Positions 1 through 8,477 are shown, numbered from the stretch's first letter. The stretch is 64,000 nt of DNA from CBDFKB01 sp965248715 (GCA_965248715.1 CBDFKB010000007.1:124001-188000), one strand, 5' to 3'. Made by a program: numbers and translations. Notes: generated from the letters alone by a model not told the origin.

Positions 1-1
1 T

Positions 2-880
2 CCCGCCAAGGGTGAAACGATGCTGCGCGCATTTGCTAAAGAAGGTTTGGATCCAAGTTCCATCTACCAGACCTATGAAAATGGTGTTGCCGCTGATGTT
101 GCGCCCTGTGCGCTGGCGGCACTCGACATGGCACTATGGGATCTGCGTGCCAAACAGGCGCGATTGCCGCTTTATCGATTGCTTGGCCTTGCTAGAGGGG
201 CAGTGCCGACATCGGTTACCATCGGTATCAATCCACCGAATGTGGTGCGCGAGCGAGTGCCACTGTTACTTGATGGCACTGGGGTAAAGGCACTGAAAAT
301 CAAACTCGGATCGCCTCAAGGCATTAGCGCCGATCAGGAGATGTTCGCTGCGGTGGCAGAGACAGTGGCGGGCCGGGACGTGGCGCTCAGGGTTGACGCC
401 AATGGCGGCTGGTCGCTTGGCGTTGCGAGGCGCATGATGAACTGGCTCGCCGAGCGCAATGTTGAATTTGTCGAGCAGCCGTTGGCCGTTGGCGCTGAGG
501 ATCAGTTGGCCGATCTTTTTGCTGACCGAGCGTTGCCGATTTTCGTCGATGAAAGCTGCCGTGTGTCGTCTAACATTCCCGCACTTGCCGACCGGGTCGA
601 CGGGGTGAATTTGAAACTGATGAAATGCGGCGGCATTACCGAAGCGCTTCGCATCGTTGCCACCGCGCGGGCATTTTCGCTGAAAACCATGATCGGCTGT
701 ATGGGCGAAAGCTCGGTGTCAATCGCCGCCGGCGCATCGATTGGCGCGCTGTTCGACTATATCGATCTCGATTCCCATCTTAATTTGGCGCCGGATCCAG
801 CGCGCGGCGTTGCTATGGCCAACGGCGTGGTGCTGCCTAACGATGTACCGGGCCATGGTGGGTACATTGGCAATACTTGA
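2..880 (+). CDS. dgcA: DgcA-like N-acetyl-D-glutamate racemase / dipeptide epimerase family (5' partial)
   Basis: Enolase-superfamily enzyme of the dipeptide epimerase branch; the reading frame is open to the window edge, so the N-terminus is missing. The superfamily catalytic and metal residues are visible in order: a KIK acid/base motif, the first metal Asp in LRVDANGGW, Glu in EQPL, Asp in VDES, and the second catalytic Lys in NLKLMKCGG. By sequence alone it could be an L-Ala-D/L-Glu epimerase. The next gene, which overlaps it by 26 bp, is a DUF1611 protein; that pair matches the DgcA/DgcN route, in which D-Glu is N-acetylated by DgcN and the product racemised by DgcA. The family is clear; the exact substrate is inferred from context. 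Confidence 0.8.
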   Translation, partial: PAKGETMLRAFAKEGLDPSSIYQTYENGVAADVAPCALAALDMALWDLRAKQARLPLYRLLGLARGAVPTSVTIGINPPNVVRERVPLLLDGTGVKALKIKLGSPQGISADQEMFAAVAETVAGRDVALRVDANGGWSLGVARRMMNWLAERNVEFVEQPLAVGAEDQLADLFADRALPIFVDESCRVSSNIPALADRVDGVNLKLMKCGGITEALRIVATARAFSLKTMIGCMGESSVSIAAGASIGALFDYIDLDSHLNLAPDPARGVAMANGVVLPNDVPGHGGYIGNT

Positions 881-1907
881 GCCGCAGCAAAAAATCGCGA
901 TTTACGCCGAGGGCGCCATGGGTTCGATTAATGCCAAAATGGCCGAAGGCGTGTTGCGCTATGCGAGGAACCCAATCGTTGCGGTGATTGACACGAAACT
1001 TGCTGGCAATCGGGTAAGCGAGGTTTGCAGCGTTAGGAGCGATGTGCCGATCGTTGCCACCCTCGATGAGGCGGTGTCGATGGGCGCTAAGGTGCTGGTG
1101 CTTGGCACCGCGCCTTCCGGCGGCCGGATGCCAGCTGATTGGATTACGATGTTGAGTACCGCGATTGATGCCGGGTTATCAATCGTCAACGGCATGCATG
1201 ACCGGCTGAACGATATGTTTGGCGATCAGTTGCGGCCTGGCCAGTGGATTTGGGATATCCGAACCCCGGTTGGCGATATGCCGGACATCGCCACCGCGCG
1301 GGCGGCAGCGCTTGGCAATATCAAGGTGTTGATGATCGGCACCGACATGGCGGTCGGCAAGATGACCGCGGGCTTGGAAATTCATAAGTCGCTGCTTAGC
1401 CAAGGCGCCAACGCGGTATTTTTGGCCACGGGTCAAATAGGTATGACGATTATCGGCGGCGGTATTCCGCTTGATGCCTACCGGGTCGACTATGCCAGTG
1501 GCGCAGTTGAACGCATGGTGATGGATGCAGGTGACGCCGACATCATGATTATCGAGGGTCAGGGTTCCCTGCTTCACCCGGGCAGCACAGCAACCTTACC
1601 GCTGATGCGTGGCAGCTGCGCCAACAAAATGATATTGTGCCATCGCGCCGGTATGGAGGTTCTTGACACCGCTGGCGAGATCAAAATTCCAACATTAGGC
1701 GATGTAATTGCGTTAAACGAAATGACCGCTTCGGCCAATGGCACGCTGACAGAGGCCAAAGTGGTTGGTATCGCGCTCAATACCAGCGCTTTGGACCAAC
1801 CTTCCGCACTAGCAGAAATTGCCCGGCTTGAAGCCGACCTCGGCCTGCCGGTTCAAGACACGGTTCGTTTCGGGGCTGAAAAACTGGCCAGGGCCGTGAA
1901 GGCGTAA
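855..1907 (+). CDS. dgcN: DgcN-like D-glutamate N-acetyltransferase (DUF1611)
   Basis: About 350 residues. The N-terminal half carries a nucleotide-binding-like GTAPSGG segment, and the C-terminal half a P-loop-like GTDMAVGKMT motif characteristic of DUF1611. DgcN transfers an acetyl group from acetyl-CoA to D-Glu so that DgcA can racemise it. I chose ATG 855 because the longer frame (from 741) lies inside dgcA and does not look like this family, while the protein from 855 has the expected length. The 26-bp overlap with dgcA implies one transcript. The protein ends at 1907, just before a gene remnant on the other strand and a block of repeats. Confidence 0.78.
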   Translation: MVGTLAILEPQQKIAIYAEGAMGSINAKMAEGVLRYARNPIVAVIDTKLAGNRVSEVCSVRSDVPIVATLDEAVSMGAKVLVLGTAPSGGRMPADWITMLSTAIDAGLSIVNGMHDRLNDMFGDQLRPGQWIWDIRTPVGDMPDIATARAAALGNIKVLMIGTDMAVGKMTAGLEIHKSLLSQGANAVFLATGQIGMTIIGGGIPLDAYRVDYASGAVERMVMDAGDADIMIIEGQGSLLHPGSTATLPLMRGSCANKMILCHRAGMEVLDTAGEIKIPTLGDVIALNEMTASANGTLTEAKVVGIALNTSALDQPSALAEIARLEADLGLPVQDTVRFGAEKLARAVKA

Positions 1908-1913
1908 TAATCG

Positions 1914-2054
1914 TCATACCTTCACCTCTGCATCCGGGTCGCCGGCGGCATGGGCGTTCATATAGGCAATGCACAGTCCGCGGGAGAAGTAGCGGCCATG
2001 GGCCTCGCTTTCCTGGCGTTCGGCAATCGGGAAGGTCGAATAGAGCATGTCATC
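1914..2054 (-). pseudogene. 3' remnant of an unidentified gene, cut by a repeat
   Basis: On the minus strand an open frame of 46 codons runs into a TGA at 1916-1914. Its composition looks coding (it contains SRGLCIAYMNAHAAGDPD). It has no plausible start: the upstream side ends exactly where a partial copy of the CTAG-bounded repeat begins (2055). I read it as the C-terminal end of a gene whose body was lost. The ending vaguely recalls phytanoyl-CoA dioxygenase-type proteins, but I cannot identify the family. It converges on dgcN, leaving only 6 bp between the stops. Confidence 0.45.
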
Positions 2055-2086
2055 CAAAACCGGTACCCACTTTTGGGTGACACGCG
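2055..2086 (+). repeat. Truncated copy of the 106-bp double-hairpin element
   Basis: Only the last 32 bp of the element (the GGTACCCACTTTTGGG arm and the following TGACACGC) are present. It abuts the gene remnant on one side and a full copy on the other, so two copies sit head to tail. Confidence 0.8.
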
Positions 2087-2191
2087 CTAGCGCTTGTCAC
2101 CAAGCGTTGGGCTCGCTTCGTCGCGCTATCTCTTTGTTTATGCGTGTCATTTTCCCAAAACCGGTACCCACTTTTGGGTGACACGCTCTAG
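2087..2191 (+). repeat. 106-bp CTAG-bounded double-hairpin element, full copy
   Basis: Runs from CTAGCGCTTGTCAC to GTGACACGCTCTAG; these ends are imperfect inverted repeats of each other. Inside are two hairpins, one around GAAGC/GCTTC in the left half and one with GCGTGTCA/TGACACGC and CCCAAAA/TTTTGGG in the right half. Other copies are at 9125, 9995, 18005, 29051 (split), 46196 and 47057. The final CTAG is shared with the start of the next repeat. Confidence 0.85.
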
Positions 2192-2356
2192 TGGTTCGGC
2201 TCCAACATTTGCGTCCCGTTGCAACACTGTGGTTTGCAAATCTTGGCAACAAAAGAACCACTAGCAAGATACTAAATCTAGTGGAATTTTTAAATTTGAC
2301 ATTTGACAAACGACGAAGCCGCAAATGGGCACCAAATGTCAAATTCATTCCTCTAG
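2188..2356 (+). repeat. 169-bp dispersed element made of two CTAG-bounded palindromic modules, copy 1
   Basis: The first module (2188-2264) starts CTAGTGGTTC and ends GAACCACTAG. The second (2278-2356) starts CTAGTGGAAT, holds the arms AATTTGACATTTG and CAAATGTCAAATT, and ends ATTCCTCTAG. The same 169-bp unit occurs at 43557-43725 with scattered substitutions. No protein is encoded. Confidence 0.85.
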
Positions 2357-2549
2357 TTGGTCAAGACCTGGCGCAATTTGCCGGTTTAATGCGCCATGGT
2401 GAGCGGATAACCGGTAGTTGTGATTGATAAACGAAAAAAAACGAACATATTATACTGGATTTCGCGGATATTTGTCGGCATAATCTACCTAAGCGAAATA
2501 TTCGTGAAACTGGATCCTGGAATCGCAGGCCCACTATGGAGGGGACGAA

Positions 2550-3509
2550 ATGAGAGTATTTATCAGCGCGTTATTCGTGCTTGGAACGTTGACTTGGAGC
2601 GGGTTGGCTCAAGCAGAAGATTGTCCGCGCGGTACCTTGGATCAGCAATATTGCGACCGCAATGGCGATTTGATCGCGGATCTGCCGCTTGACGAAGCCG
2701 ATTGGGCTAATCCCGATACGATCATTTTTTCTTACACACCGGTCGAAGATCCGGCCGTTTACGCGAAAGTTTGGGACGGATTTATCAAACACATGGCCAA
2801 CGTAACCGGCAAAAATGTGGTGTTTTTCCCGGTTCAATCCTATGCCGCGCAATATGAAGCAATGCGGTCAGGCCGCCTGCACATTGCCGGCGTCAACACC
2901 GGTGGCAACCCGGTCGCGGTTTCCTGCGCCGGTATCGTGCCGTTTGCCATGATGGCGTCCAAGGACGGTTCCTATGGCTACGAAATGGAGATCATCGTTC
3001 CAGCCGACAGCCCAATTCAAACACCGGCGGATCTAAAGGGAAAAACTCTGGCATTTACCTCGCCGACCTCCAACTCCGGGTTCAAGGCACCGTCGGCGAT
3101 TTTAAAAAGCTCCTTCGGCTTGATTGCCGACCAGGATTTCCAAACCACTTTTTCCGGCAAGCATGACAATTCGGTACTTGGCGTTGCCAACAAAGATTAC
3201 GACGCAGCAGCAATCGCCAATTCCGTGATGAAGCGGATGGTTGATCGCGGTGCGGTTGATGCGGCCAGCATCCGCACGGTCTACAAGTCGCAAACCTTCC
3301 CGACCACCGGATATGGCCACGCCCACAATCTACATCCGGCGGTTGCCGCAAAGATCAAACAGGCGTTCTTTACTTTCCCTTGGGAAGGATCGGAATTGCA
3401 GGCGGAATTTAAGAAGGAAGGCCGCTTCGTTTCGATCCATCACAAGAGCGATTGGGCGGTCATTCGCCAGATCGACGCCGCGAACGGGGTTTCCTACGAA
3501 TGTAAATAG
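2550..3509 (+). CDS. phnD: Phosphonate-type ABC transporter periplasmic binding protein PhnD
   Basis: 319 residues with a Sec signal peptide ending near residue 22 (GLAQA before EDCPRG), so the protein is periplasmic. The body is a PhnD/PtxB-type binding fold: FSYTPVEDPAVYAKVW near the mature N-terminus, the loop RLHIAGVNTGG, and a TPADLKGKTLAF stretch followed by the SPTSNSG ligand-loop. The family binds phosphonates, phosphite or other phosphate analogues; the ligand here cannot be assigned. ATG 2550 follows a strong GGAGGGG ribosome site 6 bp upstream. It is the first gene of a phnD-C-E1-E2 cluster; no C-P lyase or phosphonatase genes are in the window. I see no clear Pho box upstream. Confidence 0.88.
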   Translation: MRVFISALFVLGTLTWSGLAQAEDCPRGTLDQQYCDRNGDLIADLPLDEADWANPDTIIFSYTPVEDPAVYAKVWDGFIKHMANVTGKNVVFFPVQSYAAQYEAMRSGRLHIAGVNTGGNPVAVSCAGIVPFAMMASKDGSYGYEMEIIVPADSPIQTPADLKGKTLAFTSPTSNSGFKAPSAILKSSFGLIADQDFQTTFSGKHDNSVLGVANKDYDAAAIANSVMKRMVDRGAVDAASIRTVYKSQTFPTTGYGHAHNLHPAVAAKIKQAFFTFPWEGSELQAEFKKEGRFVSIHHKSDWAVIRQIDAANGVSYECK

Positions 3510-3539
3510 TAGGTACTCTGCATTATTGCGGAAAAGCGG

Positions 3540-3568
3540 GTTGCCGGTTCGTCAAACGAGCCGGCAAC
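3540..3568 (+). promoter_or_regulatory. Intercistronic stem-loop between phnD and phnC
   Basis: GTTGCCGGTTCG and CGAGCCGGCAAC form a 12-bp stem (one G-U pair) with a 5-nt loop. No T-run follows, so it is more likely an mRNA-stabilising or partial-termination hairpin that raises binding-protein output than a full terminator. Confidence 0.6.
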
Positions 3569-3608
3569 AGCTGTTGAATTTGGCGGGTAAATCTGGTGGG
3601 CCGATGAT

Positions 3609-4445
3609 ATGCTTCGTCTTGAAGAACTATGCAAACGCTATCCGACCGGCGACGAAGCGCTTAAAGGGGTAAATCTGGAGATACCAACAGGCCAGGTGAT
3701 GGCGCTGATCGGTCCTTCCGGCGCCGGCAAATCGACCCTGATCCGCTGCATCAACCGGCTGGTCGAACCGACCTCCGGCAAGGCGATGCTGGGTGATATC
3801 AACCTTACCACATTGTCTGCGCGAGCGCTGCGCAAAGCGCGCCGGCGCATGGGCATGATCTTTCAAGAATATGCTCTGGTCGAACGCCTGACTGTTATGG
3901 AAAATGTCCTGTCCGGCCGTCTTGGCTATGTCGGTTTCTGGCAGAGCTGGTTCCGCCGCTTTCCATCAAGCGATGTCGCCGAGGCATTTCGACTGCTCGA
4001 CCGGGTTGGCTTGATGGCGATGGCCGACAAACGGGCCGATGAATTGTCTGGCGGCCAGCGCCAGCGTGTCGGTATAGCGCGGGCACTGATTCAAAATCCC
4101 GAATTATTGCTGGTCGATGAGCCAACCGCAAGCCTCGATCCAAAAACCTCTCGTCAGATCATGCGGCTGATTTGCGAATTGTGCCGTGAGCGCGAGCTGG
4201 CCGCAATTATCAACATTCACGACGTGCTGCTGGCGCAAATGTTTGCCGAGCGGATTGTCGGGCTGCGCCTTGGCGAGATTGTTTACGACGGACCTCCTGG
4301 CGGGCTCACCCCTGAGGTTTTGACCGAGATTTACGGCGAAGAGGATTGGGAGGCGACGATTGAGGCGGTTGACGACGACGAGGTCGCAGACCTTGATGGC
4401 GTAAGCGCACCGCATCGCGATGGCGCAAAGGTATCTGGCGCATGA
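3609..4445 (+). CDS. phnC: Phosphonate-type ABC transporter ATP-binding protein PhnC
   Basis: 278 residues. Walker A is GPSGAGKST near residue 37, the ABC signature LSGGQRQR near residue 140, and Walker B LLLVDEPTASLDP follows, with the switch His in IINIHD. The domain order and the IFQEYALVERLTVMENVL Q-loop region match PhnC, the cytoplasmic ATPase of phosphonate importers. The last 30 residues (acidic, DDDEVADLDG) extend past the usual end. The stop overlaps the next start in an ATGA, showing translational coupling with phnE1. Confidence 0.88.
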   Translation: MLRLEELCKRYPTGDEALKGVNLEIPTGQVMALIGPSGAGKSTLIRCINRLVEPTSGKAMLGDINLTTLSARALRKARRRMGMIFQEYALVERLTVMENVLSGRLGYVGFWQSWFRRFPSSDVAEAFRLLDRVGLMAMADKRADELSGGQRQRVGIARALIQNPELLLVDEPTASLDPKTSRQIMRLICELCRERELAAIINIHDVLLAQMFAERIVGLRLGEIVYDGPPGGLTPEVLTEIYGEEDWEATIEAVDDDEVADLDGVSAPHRDGAKVSGA

Positions 4446-5254
4446 GCGAAATCGTGGCGACCAATTATCCGCGGGTATGGAAGCGGCCGCCCTTGATCAA
4501 AAGCCGCCTAATTCGCTGGGGCGTAGTAGTTTGCGTTGCGCTTTATCTGGCGTTGGCACTCGGCACCATGGAGGTCGACTGGGGACGGGTCGCCGAGGGT
4601 TTGCCGCGCGGTAAAAAATTTGTTGCAGCATTTTTCCCGCCGGACTTTGTCAGCCGTTGGGATTCCATCGTCGACGGTATTTTGGAAAGTATTTGGATGG
4701 CGGTGATCGCCACCGTTATCGGCGTCGCCTTGTCGATACCGGTCGGGCTTGGCGCCGCACGCAATCTGGCGCCGATGCCGGTCTATCTGATTTGCCGCTC
4801 GATTATCGCCTTGTCGCGCACTTTCCCCGAGATCATTTTGGCGATCTTCGCGGTCAAACTGTTCGGGTTCGGACCGTTTGCCGGGCTTCTCGCCCTGTCG
4901 ATCGCCACCATTGGCTTTTATGCCAAGCTTTTGGCCGAAGATATCGAGGACAGCGATCCGGCCCAGGCTGAGGCGGTGCGAGCCACCGGCGCGAGCTGGT
5001 TTCAATGGGTCAACTACGCCATTCAGCCACAGGTGATGCCGCGCATGATCGGCCTTTCCATGTATCGGCTCGACATCAATTTCCGAGAATCGGCGGTGGT
5101 TGGCATCGTCGGCGGCGGCGGTATTGGCGCCACCTTGCTGACCGCGTTCGACCGTTATGAGTTCGATTCCGCCGCCGCCATTTTGATCGTCATCATCGCA
5201 ATTGTCATGGTGCTGGAATATTGCTCTGGCCATTTGCGCAAATGGGTGCAGTAA
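4442..5254 (+). CDS. phnE: Phosphonate-type ABC transporter permease PhnE (first copy)
   Basis: 270-residue inner-membrane permease. A first membrane segment near residues 27-45 is followed by a periplasmic loop and a C-terminal group of membrane helices. The permease EAA loop is present (EDSDPAQAEAVRATGAS), and the family-typical MYRLDINFRESAVVGIVGGGGIG precedes the last helix. It is coupled to phnC by a 4-bp overlap and followed 1 bp later by a second phnE. Two PhnE paralogues in one operon are common in Hyphomicrobiales and probably form a heterodimeric channel. Confidence 0.87.
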   Translation: MSEIVATNYPRVWKRPPLIKSRLIRWGVVVCVALYLALALGTMEVDWGRVAEGLPRGKKFVAAFFPPDFVSRWDSIVDGILESIWMAVIATVIGVALSIPVGLGAARNLAPMPVYLICRSIIALSRTFPEIILAIFAVKLFGFGPFAGLLALSIATIGFYAKLLAEDIEDSDPAQAEAVRATGASWFQWVNYAIQPQVMPRMIGLSMYRLDINFRESAVVGIVGGGGIGATLLTAFDRYEFDSAAAILIVIIAIVMVLEYCSGHLRKWVQ

Positions 5255-5255
5255 G

Positions 5256-6068
5256 ATGCCGGTAATCGATACCAAAGACGGACCGATCTGGCGCCGCCGT
5301 ACAAGTCGCGCGCAGTGGACCATGTGGCTATGTTGGCTGGTCGGTGTCGCCATTGTCGCCTATTGTTGGAAGCTGATTTCGGACAAGACGATTTGGTTTT
5401 TCGTCACCGATGCGGGTACCCAAGCAGCCGATATGGCGTCCAGGATGGTGCCGCCGAAATGGTCCTATATGGAAGTGTTGTGGCGGCCGATCTGGGACAC
5501 CATCAATATCGCCACACTCGGCACCATGCTGGCTCTAGTAATGGCGTTTCCAATTGCATTTCTGGCCGCCCGCAATACCACACCGCATACCGGCATCAGG
5601 GCGTTTGCTTTGTTGGTGATTGTTTCGTCGCGTTCGATCAATTCGTTGATCTGGGCGCTGATGTTGGTGGCGATCATCGGGCCTGGAATTTTTGCCGGCG
5701 TAATCGCCATCGGTCTGCGCTCGATCGGCTTTTGCGCCAAGCTGCTTTACGAGGCGATCGAAGAAATCGATCCAAACCAGACAGAGGCAATCGAAGCGAC
5801 CGGGGCGAGCGGCGGCCAGAAGCTGATCTTCGGCGTGGTACCGCAAATCCTACCGACATTTGCCGGTATTTCGGTATTTCGCTGGGATATCAATATCCGC
5901 GAATCGACGGTGCTCGGCTTGGTTGGTGCCGGCGGCATCGGCCTGCAACTCGATGCTTCTATCTCAACCCTTGCTTGGACCCAGGTCTCGCTCATATTGC
6001 TGGTGATTTTAGCGACCGTGATCCTGTCCGAATGGGTATCGGCCCGGGTCCGTCACGCAATCATATGA
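5256..6068 (+). CDS. phnE: Phosphonate-type ABC transporter permease PhnE (second copy)
   Basis: 270 residues, a diverged paralogue of the upstream permease. The EAA loop is EEIDPNQTEAIEATGAS, and the C-terminal signature is FRWDINIRESTVLGLVGAGGIG. I set the start at ATG 5256, one base after the previous stop; a longer frame from 5202 only reads back into phnE1. It is the last gene of the importer operon and converges on mbfA with 10 bp between stops. Confidence 0.87.
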   Translation: MPVIDTKDGPIWRRRTSRAQWTMWLCWLVGVAIVAYCWKLISDKTIWFFVTDAGTQAADMASRMVPPKWSYMEVLWRPIWDTINIATLGTMLALVMAFPIAFLAARNTTPHTGIRAFALLVIVSSRSINSLIWALMLVAIIGPGIFAGVIAIGLRSIGFCAKLLYEAIEEIDPNQTEAIEATGASGGQKLIFGVVPQILPTFAGISVFRWDINIRESTVLGLVGAGGIGLQLDASISTLAWTQVSLILLVILATVILSEWVSARVRHAII

Positions 6069-6078
6069 ACAAAAATCG

Positions 6079-7062
6079 TTAGGCGTTGCCGATCAGCACG
6101 CCGGCGGCAAACACCAACGCGCCGCCGCACACCACCTGCAATGTGGCACGCCAGAACGGGGTGTCCATGAACCGGTTCTGGATCCATACGATCGCCCATA
6201 ATTCGATCAGCACGACCACGAACGCCACCATGGTCGCGGTCCAAAAATCGGTAATCAGATAGGGCAGCGCGTGACCAAGGCCACCCACGGTGGTCATGAT
6301 GCCTGAGGCAAAACCGCGCTTGACCGGCGAGCCGCGGCCGGTCAACTGGCCATCATCGGAAGCTGCCTCGGTGAAACCCATAGAAATGCCGGCGCCGACC
6401 GACGCGGCGAGCCCGACCAAAAACGTGGTCCAGGTATTGTGGGTGGCAAATGCGGTGGCGAAGATCGGTGCCAAGGTCGACACTGATCCATCCATCAGTC
6501 CGGCCAGACCCGGTTGGACATAGGTCAAGACAAACTTCTTGTGCTCAGCGCTTGCTTCCACCTTGCGTACCGAGTCCGGTGTATTTTCAGCCATCGAACT
6601 GCTAGCGACCATAATGTGGCCGCCTTCGGCCTCGGCCAGGTCGCCTAATAATTTGCGGATTGAAGCATCTTTGGTTCTGGCGGCGGATGCAAGATAAAAG
6701 CGCTGCGCCTGTTGTTCCATCTCGGTCGCCTGTTGGCGCACGTGATCGACCCCATAGGTTTTAACCAACCAGTCTGGTTTGCGGGTGTAGAACCCTTGCA
6801 CATGCTCACGCCGGACCAGCGGAATTACCTCGCCGAATTTTTCCACATGCAGGTCGATCAGCCATTGCCGGTGTTGGTTTTCCTCGGCCGCCATTTCATC
6901 AAACATATGGGCGGTATCGGGAAATTCCTCGCGCAGTCCCTCGGCATAAGCGCGGTAAATGCGCCCGTCATCTTCTTCCGACGAAATAGCCAGCGCCAGG
7001 ATCTCCTGCTCGCTGAGGTCTTCAAAGCGGCGGCGATTGGCGGAAAACAAACGCGACAACAT
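6079..7062 (-). CDS. mbfA: MbfA: membrane-bound ferritin-like / VIT1-type iron exporter
   Basis: 327 residues in two parts. Residues 1-150 form a ferritin/rubrerythrin-like four-helix domain with the expected metal ligands (EEDDGRIYRAY, EENQHRQ, EMEQQAQRFY, EAEGGH). Residues 170-327 are a VIT1/CCC1-type membrane domain (GLMDGSVSTLAPIFATAFAT, GAGISMGFTEAASDDG, then three further helices). MbfA exports iron across the inner membrane and is repressed by Irr in rhizobia and Agrobacterium. An Irr-like box lies 18 bp upstream of the start (7080-7096). Single-gene unit, convergent with phnE2. Confidence 0.9.
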   Translation of the reverse strand: MLSRLFSANRRRFEDLSEQEILALAISSEEDDGRIYRAYAEGLREEFPDTAHMFDEMAAEENQHRQWLIDLHVEKFGEVIPLVRREHVQGFYTRKPDWLVKTYGVDHVRQQATEMEQQAQRFYLASAARTKDASIRKLLGDLAEAEGGHIMVASSSMAENTPDSVRKVEASAEHKKFVLTYVQPGLAGLMDGSVSTLAPIFATAFATHNTWTTFLVGLAASVGAGISMGFTEAASDDGQLTGRGSPVKRGFASGIMTTVGGLGHALPYLITDFWTATMVAFVVVLIELWAIVWIQNRFMDTPFWRATLQVVCGGALVFAAGVLIGNA

Positions 7063-7079
7063 GTTGTGTACTCGTAATA

Positions 7080-7096
7080 TTTAGAATGATTCCAAA
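7080..7096. promoter_or_regulatory. Irr-type iron control element (ICE) upstream of mbfA
   Basis: TTTAGAATGATTCCAAA is an inverted repeat (TTTAGAA, 3-nt spacer, TTCCAAA) with one mismatch, matching the known Irr/ICE form TTTAGAA-N3-TTCTAAA. It lies 18-34 bp upstream of the mbfA start codon, so a bound regulator would overlap the promoter. Confidence 0.7.
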
Positions 7097-7325
7097 CAAA
7101 GGTCGGTATACGCCGGTTGCGGATCGAGCGTCAAATCGCAATGACGCCAGTCCACTACCATATCGTCGGTATTAAGGTGCGGCTTGACCGGCCGTGTGCG
7201 TTCAAGCGATTGTCATGCAAAATCAAGCCAAATTGCGTAAACCGGGCTTGTCGGCAGGCCAAATTGACCCAACATGGGTTCCACAAGGCGCGATCGGGTA
7301 TAGTTACGCGCCGAGGAGAAACCCT

Positions 7326-8129
7326 ATGGGCTTGATTTCCGCGATGATGGACCGGATCGGCGCGGGTATTGCCAAAATTCTCAACAAGCAGACTTCCGGG
7401 TACGAACCCTATACGCCATCTGATTTCAACACCCTGTGCCGAACCTTGGAACCAGGCGACGTATTGCTGGTTGAGGGCAATCAGAAAGTTTCGGCGGTGA
7501 TTAAGTATCTGACCCAATCAACCTGGTCGCATTCGGCGATATTCGTCGGCAACGCGCTGCCGGAACCTGAAGATGGCTCCGAGCGACCGCGATTGATCGA
7601 AGTCAATGTGGGGGAGGGTTGCGTTGCGGTGCGGCTATCGAACTATCAATCATTCAACACCCGCATCTGCCGGCCGGTTGGCCTAACATTCGAAGACCGC
7701 GACCAGTTGGTCGACTTCATGATCTCGAAGATCGGATTACAATACGATACAAAGAACATCATCGATCTGCTGCGTTACCTGCTGCCAACACCACCCGTGC
7801 CGGTACGTTGGCGCCGGCGAATGCTGGCGTTCGGCTCCGGTACGCCAACCAGAGCGATTTGCTCGTCGCTGATCGCGCAAGCGTTTCAAGAGGTGCAATA
7901 TCCGATCCTGCCGGAAGTGGCGCCACATGAGGGTCATACCGGGGTCAAATCGGCCTATTCACGCAAAGAAATATTGCACATACGCCACCATTCGCTGTTC
8001 GCGCCGCGCGATTTTGATCTTTCTCCCTATTTCCGGGTGGTTAAACCGACCATCGAACACGGTTTCGACTACAAGAAATTGACCTGGAGCGGCGAGGTTT
8101 CGGCCGGAGATATATTGCGACCGGGGTAA
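7326..8129 (+). CDS. YiiX/YebB-like permuted papain-fold (NlpC/P60 superfamily) protein
   Basis: 267 residues. The permuted NlpC/P60 signature is present: a His in STWSHSAIFVG near residue 70, and the Cys in AICSSLIAQAFQ near residue 180, downstream of the His as expected for the circularly permuted YaeF/YiiX class. Such proteins are thought to be amidases or acyl-transfer enzymes acting on lipids or peptidoglycan; the substrate is unknown here. I chose ATG 7326 because GAGGAG lies 8 bp upstream; a longer frame from 7194 lacks a ribosome site. The gene stands alone, divergent from mbfA. Confidence 0.75.
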   Translation: MGLISAMMDRIGAGIAKILNKQTSGYEPYTPSDFNTLCRTLEPGDVLLVEGNQKVSAVIKYLTQSTWSHSAIFVGNALPEPEDGSERPRLIEVNVGEGCVAVRLSNYQSFNTRICRPVGLTFEDRDQLVDFMISKIGLQYDTKNIIDLLRYLLPTPPVPVRWRRRMLAFGSGTPTRAICSSLIAQAFQEVQYPILPEVAPHEGHTGVKSAYSRKEILHIRHHSLFAPRDFDLSPYFRVVKPTIEHGFDYKKLTWSGEVSAGDILRPG

Positions 8130-8477
8130 TACCAAAGGTGGTAGAAATGTCTATTTGGCGCACCGCTATCAAAGAAAATTAAATGCAATCCTGGCCCAGT
8201 TTGCGGCAGCACAAATAGTGGACGCAACCGGCTTTTCGGTGCGGTCGTTGGCTTTGGCTGCCGAGGTGAAATGCATATTATTTTTCGGTAAAGTTGCTCT
8301 GCAACAATGACGCTGTATTCATCAAAAGCGTCATAACCATAAATATCCACAGGCCCCAGTACACGACCTCAAAACGTTTATTGGTCAAGTTTTTCTAGTC
8401 AAAAATGGCGGTATATTATATCTATCGAAATAGTGATTGGTCATAATTTCGTCAACATCTATATGTAATGCTATATT
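8130..8477. other. Intergenic region, no gene seen
   Basis: 348 bp, A/T-rich toward its end. It opens with TAATACCAAAGGTGG, one of several short motifs related to the ends of the inverted-repeat element at 43075. No credible coding frame, RNA gene or terminator. Confidence 0.6.

Noticed and set aside
741..854. Upstream extension of dgcN from 741
   Set aside because: It lies inside dgcA and has no similarity to DUF1611; ATG 855 gives the family length.
1179..1577. 132-codon minus-strand frame inside dgcN
   Set aside because: Mirror frame of a G+C-rich gene; odd composition (His/Arg-rich), no ribosome site.
3510..3608. Rho-independent terminator after phnD
   Set aside because: The hairpin is strong but lacks a T-run, and phnC follows in the same direction.
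4508..5353. 281-codon minus-strand frame opposite phnE1/phnE2
   Set aside because: Shadow of the permease genes; rich in Arg, Gln and Asp with no recognisable fold.
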